The translations under genes and the position numbers were made by a program. Positions 6,558 through 8,654 of a stretch of 8,654 nucleotides of DNA are shown one piece after another. The stretch is from Acidobacteriota bacterium (lineage in GTDB: Bacteria; Acidobacteriota; Polarisedimenticolia; JAPUIV01), in the NCBI GenBank assembly GCA_027296665.1, contig JAPUIV010000060.1:1-8654 (forward strand), in the 5' to 3' direction. The number at the start of each line of letters is the position of its first letter. The first letter of the stretch is position 1. The notes under the pieces are model-generated. The model made no database searches, was not told where the DNA came from, and saw only the letters and a list, made by a program, of their open reading frames with translations.

Positions 6558-8261
6558 ATGAGGAACGCGATGCGATCTGGTGCGACTTTGGCGGCCGCCA
6601 TGCTGGTGTTGTTGACCGGGATTTCCTGCCAGCCGGGATCGATCCAGCTCGGGCCGGATGGAAAGAAGGTTCGGACCCTGTCGATGGCGGAAATCGATCG
6701 GAAGCTGGCCCAGTACGTCCAGGTGGAGATGGCCTTTGACGCCACGGGCCTGCCGAGACCCCAACGGGAGCTCCTCCGGAAACTGATCGAGGCGGGGGAA
6801 ATGATCGAGCGGGCCTTCTGGGCCCAGGCCTTCCGCGACGGCTGGAAGATCCGGAAACAGCTGGAGGGATCGGACGATCCCCGCGCCGCCAAGCTCCATC
6901 ATCTCCTGCTCCTCAATGCCATCCCTTTCGACCGATTCAACGAGTTCGAACCGTTCCTGGGTGAATCGGAACGGCCCGCGGGGGCGGGTTTCTACCCCGA
7001 GGATCTGACCAAGGAGGAGCTCGAGGCTTACATCGGGGAGCATCCGGAACAGAAGGAGGCCCTTCTGAATCCCTACACCGTGGTTCATCGCCAGGGTGAA
7101 CGCCTGAACGCCGTCCCCTTCCACGTGGAATACCGGAAATGGGTGGAGCCGGCCTCGAAGCTTCTCTTCGAGGCCTCGCAGCTTGCCCGCAACCGCTCCC
7201 TGAAGAAGTTCTTGCGCTCCCGATCGGTGGCCCTCCTGACCGACAATTACTACCAGAGCGATCTCGACTGGATCGACCTGCGGAGAAATACCATCGAACT
7301 GGTGTTCGGACCGTACGAGACCTACGAGGATCACCTGATGGGAGTGAAGGCCGCCTACGAGGCGACCATCGCCGTCAAGGATCCGGAAGAGAGCGAACGG
7401 CTGCAAATCTACGTGAAAAACCTGAACGCCCTGGAACAAAACCTGCCGATTGACGGCCGGTTCAAGCGCGGCGAGATCGCCCTCGATTCCCCCATGGTGG
7501 TGGTGACCGATATCTTCCGGGGCGGAGACATCGGCCACGGATACCAGCCCGTCGCCGCCAACCTGCCCAACGACCCCCGCGTGCACGAGGCCAAGGGGAC
7601 CAAGAAGACCTTCTGGAAGAACATGATGAAGGCGCGGCTCGAGAAGATCATTCAGCCGATGGCCCGGGAGATCCTCGCCGAGGACCAGCTCGATCACATG
7701 ACCGGGCAGGCCTACTTCAACGTGGTCCTGATGCACGAGATCGCCCACGCCCTCGGACCCCGCTGGATCGGCGAGGGGGGGGATCGCCGGCCGGTGACCG
7801 AGCTCCTGCAGGAGGAATACTCCGCGATCGAGGAAGGGAAGGCCGATGTGGCTGGATTGGTCTCGCTCGAATGGTTCATGGATCGAGAGATCATCCCCGC
7901 GTCTCTCGCCCCGCAACACTATGTCTCCTACCTCGGCGGCCTGTTTCGCTCCATCCGTTTCGGGATCACCGAGGCGCACGGCAAGGCGTCGATGATCGCC
8001 ATCAACTGGCACCGGGAAAGGGAGGCATTGGTGTACGATTCCGGGACCGGCCGGTGGCGGGTGGATTTCGACAAGATTCCGGATTCGATCCGGGAACTGG
8101 CGCGGGAGCTTCTGATGATCGAGGCGACCGGGGACTACGAACGGTCCCGGAATCTGTCCGAAAAATACGCCGTCAAGGGACCGGATGTCAAGGCAACTCT
8201 CAAACGGGTCGACGATCTTCCCGTCGACATCGAGCCGATCTACTCCGTCAAGTGGGAATGA
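6558..8261 (+). CDS. Putative lipoprotein peptidase, dipeptidyl-peptidase III (M49)-like
   Basis: Starting at 6558 the protein has 567 residues (571 from the overlapping ATG at 6546). The N-terminus is a short basic segment, a hydrophobic stretch (ATLAAAMLVLLTG) and a cysteine, C24, in a TGIS-C context. This fits the permissive lipobox pattern, though leucine is missing at -3. The core carries ELVFGPYETYED (about 249-260) and MHEIAHALGP with H393, E394 and H397. About 28 residues later comes EEGKAD with E425/E426. In M49 peptidases an HExx(x)H helix and an EEC(R/K)A(D/E) helix supply the zinc ligands; the second glutamate, here E426, is the likely third ligand. The motif here is a five-residue HExxH, not the six-residue HExxxH of the eukaryotic enzymes; I recall a similar five-residue form in the thermophilic Caldithrix enzyme. 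The likely role is removal of dipeptides from short peptides at a membrane surface, downstream of the coupled metalloprotease. Databases sometimes mislabel this family as Nudix hydrolase; no Nudix box is present. Whether it is lipidated is uncertain. Confidence 0.85.
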   Translation: MRNAMRSGATLAAAMLVLLTGISCQPGSIQLGPDGKKVRTLSMAEIDRKLAQYVQVEMAFDATGLPRPQRELLRKLIEAGEMIERAFWAQAFRDGWKIRKQLEGSDDPRAAKLHHLLLLNAIPFDRFNEFEPFLGESERPAGAGFYPEDLTKEELEAYIGEHPEQKEALLNPYTVVHRQGERLNAVPFHVEYRKWVEPASKLLFEASQLARNRSLKKFLRSRSVALLTDNYYQSDLDWIDLRRNTIELVFGPYETYEDHLMGVKAAYEATIAVKDPEESERLQIYVKNLNALEQNLPIDGRFKRGEIALDSPMVVVTDIFRGGDIGHGYQPVAANLPNDPRVHEAKGTKKTFWKNMMKARLEKIIQPMAREILAEDQLDHMTGQAYFNVVLMHEIAHALGPRWIGEGGDRRPVTELLQEEYSAIEEGKADVAGLVSLEWFMDREIIPASLAPQHYVSYLGGLFRSIRFGITEAHGKASMIAINWHREREALVYDSGTGRWRVDFDKIPDSIRELARELLMIEATGDYERSRNLSEKYAVKGPDVKATLKRVDDLPVDIEPIYSVKWE

Positions 8262-8654
8262 TCCCGCAAACCGAGAATGACCCGGAAGCCGGTGTAGGCC
8301 GGCCCCGGGGGTGAATGCTGGTGGCGGGGGTCGATCGGGCGGTCGGCGCTGGGTCCCACCGCCTGGCCCTTGCCTTGATCGTCGATGGCCCATTCGCCGG
8401 CGTTGCCGTCGAGGTCAAATACCGGATCCTCCCCGGCCCCCGTCAGGCTGCCGACCGGCAGCAGCAGGGGAACGTTCCGGCCGAGATTGGCGAGGACCTT
8501 CTCGATCCCCGCGACATCTTCCGGGTTCGGCGGGTAACCCGCCCAGCGGTCCAGGGTATTGCCCGAATCGCCGGCTTTCTTGGCCAGCCGCCTCGCCTCC
8601 CGGACGGTCGGCAGGCGGTATGGCTGTCCCATGAACCCCGATAACCAGGCCACG
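8240..8654 (-). CDS. SUMF1/formylglycine-generating enzyme-like protein, C-terminal part (5' end off the right edge)
   Basis: The last 137 codons of a minus-strand gene are visible. The first codon in the window is GTG (8653-8651), but it lies inside a family motif (AWLSG...YRLPT), so it is almost surely internal. Landmarks of the FGE-sulfatase fold are YRLPT (residues 12-16 of the visible part), DRWAGYPPNPEDV (35-47), VFDLDGNAGEW (78-88) and PAYTGFRV (118-125). In true formylglycine-generating enzymes an RGGSW strand and active-site cysteines stand between GN-xEW and GFRV. Here that stretch reads DDQGKGQAVGPSADRP and has no cysteine, so sulfatase activation is unlikely. Many SUMF1-fold proteins have other or unknown roles, often as C-terminal domains of larger proteins. 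The TAG stop (8242-8240) lies inside the 3' end of the convergent peptidase gene, a 22-bp tail-to-tail overlap. The family call is solid; the function is not known. Confidence 0.85.
   Translation of the reverse strand, partial: VAWLSGFMGQPYRLPTVREARRLAKKAGDSGNTLDRWAGYPPNPEDVAGIEKVLANLGRNVPLLLPVGSLTGAGEDPVFDLDGNAGEWAIDDQGKGQAVGPSADRPIDPRHQHSPPGPAYTGFRVILGLRDHSHLTE

Noticed and set aside
6078..8393. Stop-free antisense frame of 771 codons on the minus strand across the peptidase genes
   Set aside because: It mirrors the GC-rich codons of the two protease genes, has no recognisable domain, and is rich in Gly, Arg, Pro and His as expected of an antisense frame. The opposite strand has zinc motifs, signal sequences and ribosome sites.

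Overview
The window looks like chromosomal DNA from a high-GC, Gram-negative, free-living bacterium. It encodes exported and lipid-anchored zinc peptidases, a DsbD-type periplasmic redox protein and an FGE-like (SUMF1) protein. This mix is common in Acidobacteriota, Planctomycetota and related uncultured phyla, but the sequence alone does not fix the phylum. I see no RNA genes, insertion sequences, CRISPR arrays, attachment sites or phage genes.

Layout: positions 1-1109 (minus) hold the N-terminal two thirds or so of an exported protein with two tandem DsbD-alpha-like domains; its C-terminal part lies off the left edge. A 217-bp gap carries a good candidate promoter for it. Positions 1327-2184 (minus) encode a complete isocitrate lyase/PEP mutase superfamily enzyme. 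Positions 2249-3595 (minus) encode a membrane protein with two TM helices, a HAMP domain and a GAF domain, but no output domain; it starts at TTG. A divergent intergenic region (3596-3807) separates this leftward block from a rightward pair of genes. These are an exported 912-residue metzincin-like protease (3808-6546) and, touching its stop codon, a putative lipoprotein of the dipeptidyl-peptidase III (M49) type (6558-8261). A minus-strand SUMF1/FGE-like gene enters from the right edge and ends at 8240, overlapping the 3' end of the peptidase gene by 22 bp.

How they may work together: the two proteases form a tight, probably translationally coupled operon. One is predicted to act in the periplasm or outside the cell and the other to be anchored to a membrane, which fits stepwise breakdown of protein to peptides and dipeptides. 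The HAMP-GAF protein is transcribed divergently from the same intergenic region and could sense an external or membrane condition, but nothing in the sequence ties it to the proteases. The remaining genes look like unrelated housekeeping or accessory functions. I found no convincing evidence of a wholly new system; the most distinctive element is the paired-protease operon.
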